Shown piece by piece: positions 9,786 to 20,905 of a stretch of DNA of 33,089 bases. The translations under genes and the position numbers were made by a program. This stretch comes from Sperchopsis tessellata (Eukaryota; Arthropoda; Insecta; Coleoptera; Hydrophilidae): positions 1-33,089 of the forward strand of contig JAWQRN010000246.1 in NCBI GenBank assembly GCA_033557685.1, read 5' to 3'. Numbering within the stretch: the first letter of the stretch is position 1; every line of letters begins with the position of its first letter. Under the pieces are notes generated by a model. The model had not been told where the DNA came from. It worked only from the letters and a program-made list of their open reading frames with translations, and did not search any database.

Positions 9786-11283
9786 TAGTACTTGTTTACC
9801 AGGGAGATTTAAATAAAATATTAGTATATTAACAAGTTTATAAGAACTGAACCAAAGAAAATACCGCATGCTGAGCTAAGTAGTTATTTATTTGAACATA
9901 ATTAAAACAAGGGCACTCGTGCCTTTTTTCCGATCTCCTCATTCGATATCCTTTAATCTTTTGCCTCGTGTAGAGTGCAGACATGATTACATTTCACTAA
10001 GACCCAAGTCGACTTGAAATTTATGAACTGTGAGACGGTCCTTGGCATATTTTAATTTTAATCAGCTGTCAGAAACTTTTCATTCTGCAATCCTCTCTCC
10101 TCCACCCTCCACCAATACGTTTCGTGGCAGAAAATGAAATCAAGTTCCACACGATTTTCTGAAGACAATCACGAGACTAATTAGTTATTAAAGAAAACTG
10201 CTCCGACCATTTAACTTTTTCGTTTGTTTTGTTATCTATTCTAGAGTCTTTTCTTAACCCGAAACCTAGCAAGGATGTCGCTTCACGTTACAATTTTAGA
10301 TACAATACACTGAGTAAACAACGTAGAGCAAATAAAAAGTTTTTATGTCTCAAAATAGGTTCTTAAACGGTAATAAAAACTTTTTTAATTGCAATTAACT
10401 CGGATTCTTTTTGGCGCATTATTTTCTATCGCTATGCTTTTAAAATTTACTCTTGGCAAGCAATAAATGAGAGATGTTGTGGTAGTTTTATTATACCCCG
10501 GAGTAAAAAGAACTTTATTACAATTGTTCGTGAATCTCAAATATATATGTTATACTGTGGATGTAAAAGCAAATAAATGTTCGTAACAATTAAGTCCTAG
10601 ACATGACCTTGGTATAAATAATGTTCAGGACTTGTATAGTTGAGGTGAGCATGGATATAATTTAGAGGTATCGAAATTATTATTTTAACTAAAACCATTC
10701 ATTACGAATAGTGAATTCCTTCCATCTATTCCTAAAATGTAAAATTTCCATCAATGCGTATTGTCAGAATTAACATGCGGAGAAAATTATATACTAAATC
10801 TAGAAACTAGTGTATTATTGAACAGCAGATGCAATTACTAGGTTATAAGTTCCATCTAATAATATGAAGATAAATATCCTCAAGCTAATTATCTAACAAA
10901 CTTTTTAAATGTTACTCAGTTTTTTACAATTAGAATTTATGTTTGCTATTTTACAGCAAGTTTCAATTTGAATCATTATAAATGTTTTCAAAGATCATAA
11001 ATAAGTTAATCAACAAATAAGCACCTTATATTAATGCACTTTAATCATATGAATACTGTTTGTGATTGGAAACTGTGTAGAGGCGCTGGTAAGTGCCGAT
11101 GTTTTGCACACTGTTGCAAGAGACATTTTCAAGGCGAGTGGAGTTGCACCAATAAATGAATTCACTGCACTGATTGATAAAATAACACATTCTAACTGTT
11201 TTTCACGCCAACGAACACATTAATAGAACAATACAAAATATTCCTAAATACAGCTATATGCAACAAAGAAAGTTTATAAAAGT
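9786..11283. other. About 1.5 kb AT-rich spacer, no gene recognised
   Basis: The part from 9890 to 10290 is less AT-rich and contains a short palindrome (GGCACTCGTGCC, 9912-9923) followed by T6. I attach no function to it. The stretch at 11090-11280 may hold the decayed N-terminus of the following piggyBac remnant, but I cannot align it with confidence. Confidence 0.45.
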
Positions 11284-12002
11284 AAAGCATTTTTTGGGTT
11301 ATCCTATACATCAGGTCTTTAGAAATGTCAAATCTATATGCTGAAGAGTTCTGGACACCATTGAATGAAAACGGAAATTTTAGAGCAACGTTTTCTAAAA
11401 AAGATTTAAATTTTTAACAGAATGTCTTATATAACAAAGAGACTCGTAGTTGCAGAAGTTTGTGATACATTTGCAGCAATTCCCCAAATCTGAGATGCAT
11501 TTATTAGCAATTGATCTACTCATTACACGCCATTGGAATTTTGTACCACACGAAAAATTAGTTGGTTTCCGATAAATGTGTCCTTCCAGAATTTATATTA
11601 GTTAAATATGACTTGAAAAATATTATGATAAATGATTTAAAAACTAGTTACATGGTGACACGTAGTACGGTAATATCGATAAAGTGCCAAATGAATATAG
11701 TGAAAATGTATACACCTATAATCAAAATTATCAGAAAGAATACATGGCACCAATCGAAATATAAATACATACAATGATTACAAACATACCAATTTCTTAG
11801 ATGCAAAAATAGTAAACGTGAAGTTCCTACGAGTTTTTTCTTAGGAACCGAAGAAAATCTAATTCAAGATAAAAATGTCTCTGATCTGTTCCCAAAAATA
11901 GTGAAATGCGGTATTTGCGAGCGGAATAAAATTTGAAACTTAAATTTAGTGTGCAAATTGTGCTGAAAACCATTTTGTAATGATCATAGGGCAAAATTTT
12001 GC
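11284..12002 (+). pseudogene. piggyBac-like transposase remnant with C-terminal Cys-rich domain
   Basis: Pieces in several frames follow the order of a piggyBac transposase. KAFFGLSYTSGL (11284-11319) matches the IKAFIGLLYLSG block. FWTPLNENGNFRATFSKKDL (11349-11408) matches the WSxDGxxxFRATMS block. NKETR matches the LRFDDKxTR motif, and DTFAAIPQI and HYTPLEF follow. LVGFR then KCVLPEF and NIMINDLKTSYMV (11559-11675) matches the region around FRGRCxFRxYxPSKPxKYG and the second catalytic Asp. Near the end, KCGICERNK, then VCKLC and KPFCNDH (11905-11983), reproduces the cysteine-rich zinc-binding domain that ends piggyBac transposases. Stops and frameshifts are frequent and the first catalytic Asp motif is not preserved, so it is dead. 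No TTAA-flanked termini were found. The hAT element begins about 115 bp downstream. Confidence 0.75.
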
Positions 12003-12116
12003 GTAAACAGTAAAAAACAAAATTAGGAAATAGTATCTAATTGCAATTCATTTTATTTCATTATAGAAAGTTATTTGTGTTATGTCATTGAAAACTATTA
12101 ATTTTATTTTGATATT

Positions 12117-14456
12117 ACACGGACCGTCACCTATCCGCGGCCCATATCTAACCGATCCGTGAAAACTTTAAAATGTAAAGCTAATATTGTTGTATATCAA
12201 TTTAAATCTAGTAGAATTAGCATATAAAATTATAAGGTTTTTCGAGTTTATTTGATCCGACACCGATTCTTCGGCGAATTGAAGTAGTGTTGTGTATTAT
12301 TACGAAGCGGATATGTCACGGCCGAGTTAGAGGAAGGTTAGTTATTCTCTTATTTATAGACATATCAGTGTGAACATGTTTCAGTATATTTCGTGTGTGA
12401 CAAGGTGTTGCTGCTGTATTATGGAAGTGTACGTGTATATCGATTATTTAGTATTCTCTTTACAATTGTCATTTTCTACATTAAAAATTGTGTTTTCGGT
12501 AAAGTGTAAGAAAACAGAAATTGTTAAAATTTATTAATTCTTCAGTCCTTATTAATAGTGCGTAAGAAGAAAGTGACAATAAATCTGATCGATGTATCGA
12601 TAAATTCAAGTAAAGGTTCTAGCACTGGTAATAGCAAAAATCAACAAACCAATTTACACGAAACAAAACGAAATTGTATTTGTACATCACCATAATGTGG
12701 ATTATTTAAAATCCAGTTTTGTTTTTTTCTTTGTGCAGAATCTGACAAATAGCTGCAAAAACCCCAGTGTGTTGTTGACATTTTGTCAAATAAATGCATG
12801 AAACAAGCTAAAGTTATGCGCAATTTAAAATCCAAGCATCCACATCTGGAAATCAAGCCAATAACGAAAAGATCTTAAAAGAACAAATATACACTTTTAA
12901 AAAATGGGTATTGGTTGAAAAATGTACTGTGAAAGCTTCATGCTTAGTAGCTATGAGAGTTGCAAAATACATAATGCCTTATACAATTGCCGACGTTTTA
13001 ATTAAACTATGTGCAACCGAGGTATGTTCAGAATTGCTAAGCCCTGTAGCTGCTGATAAAATAGAAACTCTTTATCTTCCTAATGACACAAATCAACGCA
13101 GAATTTATCTTCTATCGACTGATTCAAAAATCAAACGAATCATTCTTGTTTGCAATTCAAATGGACGAATGAACTGATTTTCAAATATTGCCATGCATTT
13201 ATGCTACGCCCGGTACATTGATAATGAAGTCAACCGTGTCAAAGAAGAATTACATATTCACACAACTAGTATTGAAATCGACAAAACTGTAAATAACTAC
13301 GTCGAAAATATTTTCCAAGTCTGGAAACAACGTATTTGTTTATGTACCCATGGAGCAGCAAGTATGACTGGTAAACAATCAGGAGTCGAAATATAAATAA
13401 GAGCAGTAGCCGCAGACGGGTAGATATTTGTTTTATACATCGGGAGTATTCGGCAGCAAAACTGCCTGTAAGAATTATACAGTTTATTATGTGTAATACA
13501 TTGAATTCGAGATTGTTTGAAATTTTGTTTAAAGAAAAGGAGTCCGAGTATGAACATTTGTTACTTCATGCAGAAGTTCAATGTCGTTGGCTAGGTAGAG
13601 TTTTAAAACTCTGGTTCGAATTAAGAGACCAAGTCCAAATTTTCCGGGGACAGTTATTGGGTTGCGAAATTGTTATACTTGTTGGATATATTTTCCCATA
13701 TGAATGAATTAAATTGAGCCCTCAGAGAAATAAGCGTACTATTTTTAATTTATGTAATAACATTGATGCATTTGAAAGGAATTGAATACCAAAGAATAAA
13801 CAAATATAAGAAAACAACTACGATAAGTTCTATTATTAGTCAGATTTAATTAATTCAGAAGATCTGGATGTAAAAGGAATAAATCATGTTAATTGTGAAC
13901 ATCTGTAAGCTCTTTGTTGTGAATTAAACGAATATTATACACCTTCAGTAGATTGGAGAATAGGAAATATATGGATTATTAATCCGTTTATTTATCAGCA
14001 AACTGATATATTGAACGATTTTAAACAGGAAAACTTATTCGATTAAGCTCAGACATGGGGTTAAAAGCATTCTTTGAATCAATGCCCATAAAATAGTTTT
14101 GGGTTGCAGTTAGAAATGAATATCCAGTTTTACATGAAACAGCAATGATGGCCTTACTTTCTAAATATCGATATCGTTTAAGTGTTCGTTCTGTCTTACT
14201 TATTTTAGTTACTACCACCTAATATCAAAAAATTGAAAATCTCATTAACCAAAAATAGAAGCAGCAATCACATTGAATGATATTTATATACACATATACT
14301 ACTAACTAAATCAAACATATTTATTGCTTAATGTAGTTTCAAGTTTTCCTAACGATAGTAAATAAAAAAAATACTTTAAAAATATATTGTCACCGGTTCG
14401 CGTTAAAAAATGGGATACTTCCCGGTCCGTGGTAAGCTTTGGGTTGGAATACACTG
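12117..14456 (+). mobile_element. hAT transposon, Buster-like, about 2.3 kb
   Basis: The right terminus, read on the minus strand from 14456, is CAGTGTATTCCAACCCAAAG, the CAGTG(A/T)TTCCCAACC-type end of Buster hAT elements, followed by CACGGACCGGGAAG. The left end at 12117 carries the matching subterminal sequence CACGGACCGTCACC, but its outermost 15-20 bp with the CAGTG motif appear to be gone. Between them lie a leader of about 570 bp and one degenerate transposase gene. hAT elements make 8-bp target duplications. The 8 bp right of the element (14457-14464) are ATTTAGTT, and with the left tip lost the duplication cannot be confirmed. Confidence 0.8.
12690..14220 (+). pseudogene. hAT (Buster / ZBED5-like) transposase pseudogene
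   Basis: The N-terminus keeps a BED zinc-finger remnant, KPQCVVDILSN (about 12755-12787) with LKSKHPHLEIKP after it; the second Cys has become Asp. Then come TVKASCLVAMRVAK (12926-12967), SNGRMN where the family has LDESTD, so the first catalytic Asp region is damaged, CTHGAASMTGKQSGVE (13346-13393) with the second catalytic Asp missing (CTDGAAAMTG in the family), LNSRLFEILFKEKESEYEHLLLHAEV (13501 onward, in two short motifs), VLKLWFELRDQV, YLLDIFSHMNELN and, near the C-terminus, MGLKASFE and EYPVLHETAMMALL across further frames. Frameshifts separate at least four open segments. The gene resembles the exapted vertebrate ZBED5 group and arthropod Buster transposases. It cannot encode an active enzyme. 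Confidence 0.85.
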
Positions 14457-14923
14457 ATTTAGTTAGTTCTGAATTCAGTTTATATATTAATATTTAATCT
14501 GTTTGATATTGTATCATCATTACTAGATATTAACACCTATAAAGCTATACGCTGTTGGCTTTGTGCGTGTGCTAAGGTAACTGTTTGTTTGTGCTCTGAA
14601 TTTAACCAGAAGATTTGCTTTGTGTGACTGTGCATTTGTAGCTTTGTCTAAGAAATAAACTCTAAATTAATCACTAGACGACACCGCAGAACAAAAGCTC
14701 CTTACTACGCCATCAATTTTAATATAATGTTGTCTAGGATACCTAACATTGATCTAAAAAATAGAGCAGTATTTTGATAATTAATTTTTCGCTACGCATA
14801 AATTTGAACTATAAAAAAGTATGCAGGTGTATACGATAAGGTGATAGACTGTATTGTGAATGATATAACTATTCAAATGACGTTTTGTTTATTTGTATAT
14901 TTAAAGTAGACCAATTTCCGCAG
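14457..14923. other. Spacer with a second TATA/AATAAA block
   Basis: TATAAAG at 14538-14544 is followed by AATAAA at 14654-14659, with a stretch of higher GC and GT content between. The layout recalls the LTR-like block at 635-732, but I see no sequence identity beyond the signals. Otherwise nothing was recognised. Confidence 0.3.
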
Positions 14924-15064
14924 CTATGGCCAATCACCGACGCCACGTGCACATGGTTTTCATTTACCTAAAATACACGGAACCTACAGTTTTGCGTCTC
15001 TCCCGGAAGACGAGTACCACAAAGACAAAAAGCCTAGTAGTTAACGAGGCGGCTTTCAAATGAC
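14924..15064 (+). CDS. Candidate host exon (unidentified protein)
   Basis: This 141-bp block is visibly richer in GC than its surroundings. It is bounded by a pyrimidine-containing tract ending CCGCAG (to 14923) and by GTAAGA (15065-15070), both good splice-site matches. Two readings are open. From 14925 a 39-codon frame ends at TAA 15042-15044 and looks like a protein C-terminus: HGFHLPKIHGTYSFASLPED, then EYHKDKKPSS. In another frame an ATG at 14926 gives a 45-residue basic product ending at TGA 15061-15063. The first reading makes it a terminal coding exon, in which case GTAAGA is incidental or spliced in the 3' UTR. I recognise no family. It also contains CCAAT, CACGTG and an ACTACT stretch, so a regulatory island is an alternative. 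There is no sign that it belongs to a neighbouring transposon. Confidence 0.35.
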
Positions 15065-15743
15065 GTAAGACTCTATGTTAAAAAGTAATAATATGGCAAT
15101 TTCAATAAAAATTTAATATTTTTAGGTTTTATCACTATGAATATTAACGAAAATGTTTTCAAAATGAATTTAGTACCGCAGAAAATTTGTCAATCTGCAA
15201 CGTTTTTTCAAATTGATAATCAATTGACACGAAAAATCCGTGATAGGACATGAAAAGCTATATAAGTCAAGATTCAAAAATATTATTTCCACCTTATTTA
15301 CGTTTAAAATGAGAACTTATTAGAGTCGCTCCCTGTTAGGTTCGATTTCGCTGCAAGTAGGTGACAAGCATAATGTTGGGTAGGATCTAGCATCTACACA
15401 ACCAATGCATAGGTGCTGATGTTTGTTTATATATATATATATATATAAATGTTAAATGCAAGCTAAAGGTTTATTTAAAACGCGTGATGCCATGTTTTAG
15501 CGTAAAGATAAACATGTTCTAATTCAGAACTAGCGGTTCACTTTCGCCGATGACGGACAGGTGGAAGTATTTGCAATTTTTCGCAAAAATATAAAATGTA
15601 AATAAACAAAAGGAGAAATTAATTTTGCCATTTTTATTGGCAAATGAGGCAAGTACTGGACCCTGGGATGCATTTCGCGATTTTGTTTTTGAAGGTGTCA
15701 AAGAATAATATAATAATAATAGTTGATCAAGCGGCACCTATCA
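15065..15743. other. Spacer with (TA)n run, no gene recognised
   Basis: A TA microsatellite lies at 15428-15447. The stretch 15519-15737 is open on the minus strand for 72 codons, but its composition is unremarkable and I recognise nothing in it. Confidence 0.45.
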
Positions 15744-15838
15744 CTTCTGAAAGCTACATATCTTGATACTGACCCCTGCAGCGGTGGACTAAACATCGGC
15801 TAGAAAAATTCCAACACACAGTTATCTCCAGGAAAAAA
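15744..15838 (+). repeat. Solo right arm of the foldback element
   Basis: TGAAAGCTACATATCTTGAT, then CCCCTGCAGCGGTGGAC, AAACATCGGC, CCAACACACAGTTATCTCCAGG matches the right arms of the two foldback copies (about 23055-23147 and 30045-30137). No left arm or 34-bp units precede it, so this copy is truncated, and its outer AAACCTGAA tip is also lost. Confidence 0.75.
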
Positions 15839-17230
15839 GATTTGTACTGTGGCCGTGGAAGCCTGTATATAGAATTAATATTTATATTGTTTTCTTAAAC
15901 TACAATATTTTTAATTTTTTTTTGTTTTCATTTGTAATAGTAGGAATATATTATGGTAATATTTAGTTTTCCTTTCTCATTGACACACAACGACCGCGTC
16001 CATTTGAAAATATAACGGAGATTTTGAACAATACCTTTTATTTTATGTAAATATATATATGTTTATTTACTTATTTTCGAACATTACAATAGTTAATAAA
16101 ATAGATTTTTCATATAAGCAATCGAATGACAATATAATTAAAGAAATCTCTTTGGAAGTTCTAACTATAATAGAGTTAAGAAATTCACATTCACAAAAGT
16201 AGTACTAGTATTTTTTTTGTAGATTGATTTTAGTAATTGCTGAATTTTTAGATGCAGTAAACAATAGTTCACGCTATTTAAAAATCCAAGGATTGATAAA
16301 ATAGAATTTTTATTAGGTAAATATTTTCGAATGGAAATAATAATTAATATCAAAAATCTGTAGAGCTTATACCCTTTTCGTGATCATTACCAAAAATCTT
16401 GTTTAAAGAGATACAAATCATTATAATAAATTTAGTTCGATTATATTTAATTCAGATATTAAATTTCTATTTACCTTAATACCTATCTAAGCTTAAAGTA
16501 TATCTTTCAGAATGTATTTAAACCTGAAAATCTTCCCGAACACATCACATCCGATTAAAGCAAATAGATTCACAAAACTGAATGCCAAAATTACTTGAAG
16601 AGGCTGAGGACCGGTAGAGACTTAAAATTTATTAGCGAAGGCCAAGGCTTCAAATGGATAGTATCTAAGGTCGTCGTACCATAGCAAATCGTTACGTATA
16701 AATATATTACATAAATCTAGCTCCACCCTGACCTGTTCTTACTAACAACAACCGTCTGATCATCACCAATGTTCACTCTCAATGGTCACCGACCTCTCTG
16801 GGACCCAAGCCTGTTTATTATTTTTACTTTCGCGAGAATATATATTAGAATCAGTTGCATTACCGTTTTATTCAAATTTCTCGGCATTACGAATATCTCA
16901 ATAATTTAACGTTTAAATTAAATTTTATGATATTTTTGATTTTCGTCTAGGCAGTTGTTATTTGCAAATATAACGCTGGTCATATTTGATTTGCTTGGTT
17001 TAAAGAAATACAATAGCATGTCCGAAAGCGAAGTTTGTAAATGTCGTTTAGAAATTAAATTCCCACAAAATGTTGCGTTTAACAGTCTATTTTATATGAG
17101 ATTAAGCTATCAATGATTTTTCTCGTTACTACTGTTCTACTATTTCACTAGATTATCTAGTTTAATGTGAAAATATTATAGAATACTATATTTTTCAATT
17201 TTTTCTAAAAAGTGTACAACATGATATGTT
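15839..17230. other. About 1.4 kb AT-rich spacer, no gene recognised
   Basis: A less AT-rich stretch at 16530-16815 has no open frame of note and no repeat that I can match elsewhere in the window. Confidence 0.5.
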
Positions 17231-18402
17231 TAATGGGTGTCAAAATTTGAGGTGAATTTTTAAATTCGTAATAGAAAACATGAATTACTTTGAGTGGAAA
17301 CATGGAAGTTTAACAATGAAAAACGGTGGTAGTCTCCTCTAACTACTTTGCATGCCTCCAATCTATTGTTAAAGTTTTCGGTAACCTGTTGGCATAACTT
17401 CGGCTGAATTGCAGTAATTTCTTTAATAATGTTCTCTTTTGGGTTATAAATGTAGATTATTAGGGTAGACTTTGTCCTGCAAATAATAATTTCGGTTACC
17501 AATTAAAGTCTCCTCATCGAGAAAATACTCTATTAAGATCGATTGTATCATTAGATGTAGGCATTGTGGCACCATCTTGTTGAAACCACATGTTCTGAAT
17601 GTTCATGCCTTCCAATTCATTCTATAAAGTGGCTTTAAATAGCATTTGATATCAAGCTCCATTTACAGTAATAGCATTGCCATCTTCATCTTCAACCCAC
17701 CGGACCAAAAACCACACCAAACAGTGACTTTCTGTAGATGCATTTATTTTTAAATATCTCTCAAGGATTCCCTTCTCCCCAGATTTAACAATTCTGTTTA
17801 TTTACAAATCCACCCAGTCCAAAATGTGCTTCATCGCTGAAGACGACAGAATTGAAAAATGGCATTTCTTTATAAGCACCAATTGACAAAAATCGTATTA
17901 AGCTATGGTCGGTTGGATTCATTTCTTGGACTATTTGTATCGTGTAACCTCTCATATGCAAATATTACAATAAACTGTTATGCAAAGTTTGTCGATTAAA
18001 ACCCAGTTGCTGTGAATGATGCCGAATGGATGTTTTTGGATTATCTGCAACACTTGCACTGACTGCTCTTTGTTTTCGTCTGAACGTTTACCATAATTAT
18101 ATGCTTTGCTTTTTTGATCTTTCACATAACCAGTTTCCTCAAATTTTTCCATAGTTTTTTTGACAGTAGGTACAAAAGGTGAGTTATATACGCCGAATTA
18201 TTTTTTTTTGGTTCGGCAATACTTTTACTCAATTTGTTATACGTTTTCACAATAAACACGCGTTCTTAAGTCGTATACTGTTAGTATAGTATCTTCAAAT
18301 TTTCTTTTTGTCATCTGTCAAAAACATTGGACACTCCAGTAAAAAAGTATGAAATGGCGGCAAATTTAAAATTAACTTCAAATTGTTTTGAGAATGGAAA
18401 TA
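17231..18402 (-). mobile_element. Mariner-like element 1 (decayed, about 1.17 kb)
   Basis: The left end (about 17231-17275) and right end (about 18362-18402) are imperfect inverted repeats sharing CAATTTGARGTKAATTTT-type sequence. Just inside the right end lies GAAATGGCGGCAAATTTAAA, also found in nearly the same form and position in mariner element 3 (32972-32991), so the two are related. The length fits a complete mariner-like element. The transposase runs on the minus strand and is degenerate. The element ends 10 bp from a LINE fragment and may have inserted into it. Confidence 0.75.
17258..18300 (-). pseudogene. Mariner-like transposase pseudogene 1
   Basis: On the minus strand the N-terminal DNA-binding region (DUF4817-type helix-turn-helix) is readable in pieces: VYDLRTRV, NKLSKSIAEPKKN, then MEKFEETGYVKDQKSKAYNY (18093-18152). 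The catalytic core has FSDEAHFGLGGFVNKQN (about 17845-17795) with the first catalytic Asp, and NMWFQQDGATMPTSNDTIDL (around 17595-17540) with the second Asp intact. The third motif (PPRSCDLTPLDFFLWG in relatives) is deleted or scrambled near 17510-17470. The C-terminus reads EITAIQPKLCQQVTENFNNR and RGDYH. Several stops and frameshifts make it inactive. Of the three copies this one keeps the middle of the gene that copy 3 has lost. Confidence 0.8.
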
Positions 18403-18690
18403 ACTGGTCTATTATCCATGTTGCTGGTATATGCTATATTTCCATGTATGGCGTAAACAGTTTTGCCAGCACTGTATATATTTCATCTCCATTTTTAGTA
18501 CGTTAACCGTAATTCTGTCGTCCCCTGGTAGGTTTCCGCATTCATTAATTTGACAACATGCGCAACTTCTGATATACTGGTGGAAATATTTCATCGGAAG
18601 ATATGTTTATATAGTCACGTTCATTTCGAAATAATTCTTGGTAAAACTTTCTAATCATTTCAATGATTTCCTTTGTATCGTTAACTCTGT
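18403..18690 (-). pseudogene. Non-LTR retrotransposon fragment (N-terminal reverse transcriptase region)
   Basis: On the minus strand, VNDTKEIIEMIRKFYQELF (about 18684-18628) corresponds to the 'Y..LF' block just upstream of the reverse transcriptase domain of LINE elements. After one frameshift, ISEVAHVVKLMN, and after another, GNLPGDDRITVNVLKME (about 18534-18484) give the KxGKAPGxDGIxxELLK motif of the fingers region. The downstream catalytic FADD region is absent. The clade cannot be set from so little; an RTE-like or similar element is possible. The fragment ends at about 18412, next to mariner element 1, and the missing remainder is not visible on the other side of that element. Confidence 0.65.
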
Positions 18691-20905
18691 CAAAAATTTA
18701 AAATCTGAGGGTTATTATTTGCTTTTATTCCATTATAAGTCTCTTTTACATTTGTATGTCTCCTGTGTTGCTTTATCGCCCGGAGTGTATCTTCATATGG
18801 CTACAAAAATATGCGATACAATTGGAAAACGATATTTTGAAAAATACTACTCTTTGTCGCAGAATTGCTCAGGTAGTTCTGTGTTGTATATTCTAGTGAA
18901 TCACAGGAATTATATACCGAAGTTAATCATATAAGTAAGGAGTAGAGTTTATAATAAGGTATGATAAAAATATACAGCTTGATGATTCTGAACATCAACC
19001 ATAATGAGGCACATATCCCTATATCATATATGAAATTACTAACGTACAATTACGGATCAGTAGATTTATTGCCATTACAAGGAAGTATTGTTGATTAATT
19101 TCATATGTTTCTTTTGTTCTATATTCTGTTGTTTTAACCACGGGCTTCGGTGATTTTACAACACTAAAACGGAAGCTAGTGATGAAAATAGATCATAAAC
19201 TGAAGGAACATAAATACACTATCCATCAATTAAAATAATGTATTAGTAAAAACTTACCTTGAACCATATTTAATAAAAAGAAATATAATTGAACCTTATG
19301 TCAACTAATTTTAGATTTTCTAGTAGCCTGAAATGTTTCATTTTCTCAATATAAGTTTATATTTAAGTATCTGATGAAATTTGATGAGATTGAGCACCAT
19401 AATAAAGGGCGACCTCTTTGCCCTGTGTACCGAATAAATATAAATAACAAACTTTATAATAGAACGGCATCGTTAAATTGGGAAAGTTCGAGAATCGATG
19501 GCAAATTAATCGGCGATAAGTTTCAATAAGTTCCGATACCATCCATGACCCCTTCCTAGCCCACGAGCCTCCTAATACCGCTTCTCATGGATAATGACTT
19601 AGGTATACCCGTGTTACAAATCAAATTTACTGTGTCTGAACCTATCCTCTCTCTTTGGGAAGCCGTTATCTCTTTTTATCGCTCCATTCGTTGGAGCTTC
19701 GTCGTACCCTTTCATCCAACCCTTCTCTTATGGCCTATCCTCGCAATATACATATAAATTACTGCTAATGCCTGCGATATTCACAAGGTGCTCAAACTGT
19801 GTTACCACCGGATTATACGCCTATAATGAAGGATACACGAGGTACATGCATTTATCATGCGTACCACTGCCTGCGAGGTTATCCAAATATAATGAACGGA
19901 ATGTCAGATGTTAAGGGTAAAATACGTTTCTCTGCAATCATTACCGGGTGTGAATCTTCTTGGTGAAATTGCTGGCTTTATATTAAAATTATTCTAGTTA
20001 TATTAAGATCCTGTCTTATTTCTCATATATGTAATTATCATATGACAATTGCCTATTATCTTTCTAAAAATATACAGTCGCCTTTATTTGGTGATCAATA
20101 CCATCAAATTTCATAAGATACTTAAACATAAACTTATATAGAAAAATCAGCATTGTAAACTGTTTGCTTTTGATTTTATCTTATAAAATTTATTGACCTA
20201 ACATTTAATATTTTTATATAAAACCGTTACAAGGTCGATATATTGTAGTAACTTTTTACTTCAGACTCTATTGTCAATACCTCATCTAGTAGAACAACGA
20301 GATAACCTTTGAAGTTAATATTCACAAAATGTGTCTATGTGCCGGTTTATGGACGCGTAAAGAATACTTACAGTAAACATTGCAGTGCAGTAAACAGTTA
20401 GTAAATTTCGAACTTATGAAAGAGACAATCGTGTTGTGGAAGTTGCAAGCAATTTCAACTCATGATTTAAAGGATACAATTCAATTTCGCCTTCCTAAAT
20501 TCACCCAGCCATCAATACTACTTCCGATGATTCAATGGTCTTATGTAAATATTGAGGCCAGTAGATACATCAGAACCCCATCTATACGACTTTATCGTAC
20601 GTAACAGGATAAGGGCTATTTTACATTTTGCCACTATTTTATTTATATGTTTTCATGTAAGCTTGTCTAGAGCGTGATAGTTAATTCCAATGAAGAGGGA
20701 AAATAATACCGTTGTCTTATTGACAGAAAGTCAAAAGCATTATCAAATAACCATTCAAGTGGAACTAACATATGTTATAAAAATAGAAGTGAACAGATAA
20801 AGTATTGCTGGATAACAGCGGTGGCTTGTGGGGTAAAAATAAAACGGGAAGGTCAATTCTACGAAATATTCCTCACCAAATATTTCAGTATATTTAAAAT
20901 CCTGG
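18691..20905. other. About 2.2 kb spacer with an unrecognised ORF in a GC-richer patch
   Basis: From about 19390 to 19930 the sequence is less AT-rich. A plus-strand frame is open from 19563 to the TAA at 19755-19757, with an ATG at 19587 that would give 56 residues including a hydrophobic stretch (TLLLWPILAIYI at the end). A 74-codon frame at 20380-20604 is also open. I recognise neither and would not call them genes. The rest is AT-rich and featureless. Confidence 0.35.

Noticed and set aside
9912..9929. Short hairpin GGCACTCGTGCC followed by T6, like a bacterial terminator
   Set aside because: The window is eukaryotic, the stem is only 5 bp and there is no gene upstream for it to end.
12641..12856. 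71-codon minus-strand ORF
   Set aside because: It is antisense to the BED-finger region of the hAT transposase.
19563..19757. Open frame of about 65 codons in a GC-richer patch as a host gene
   Set aside because: There is no motif, no convincing splice sites or start context and no support beyond length; it is mentioned only within the spacer entry.
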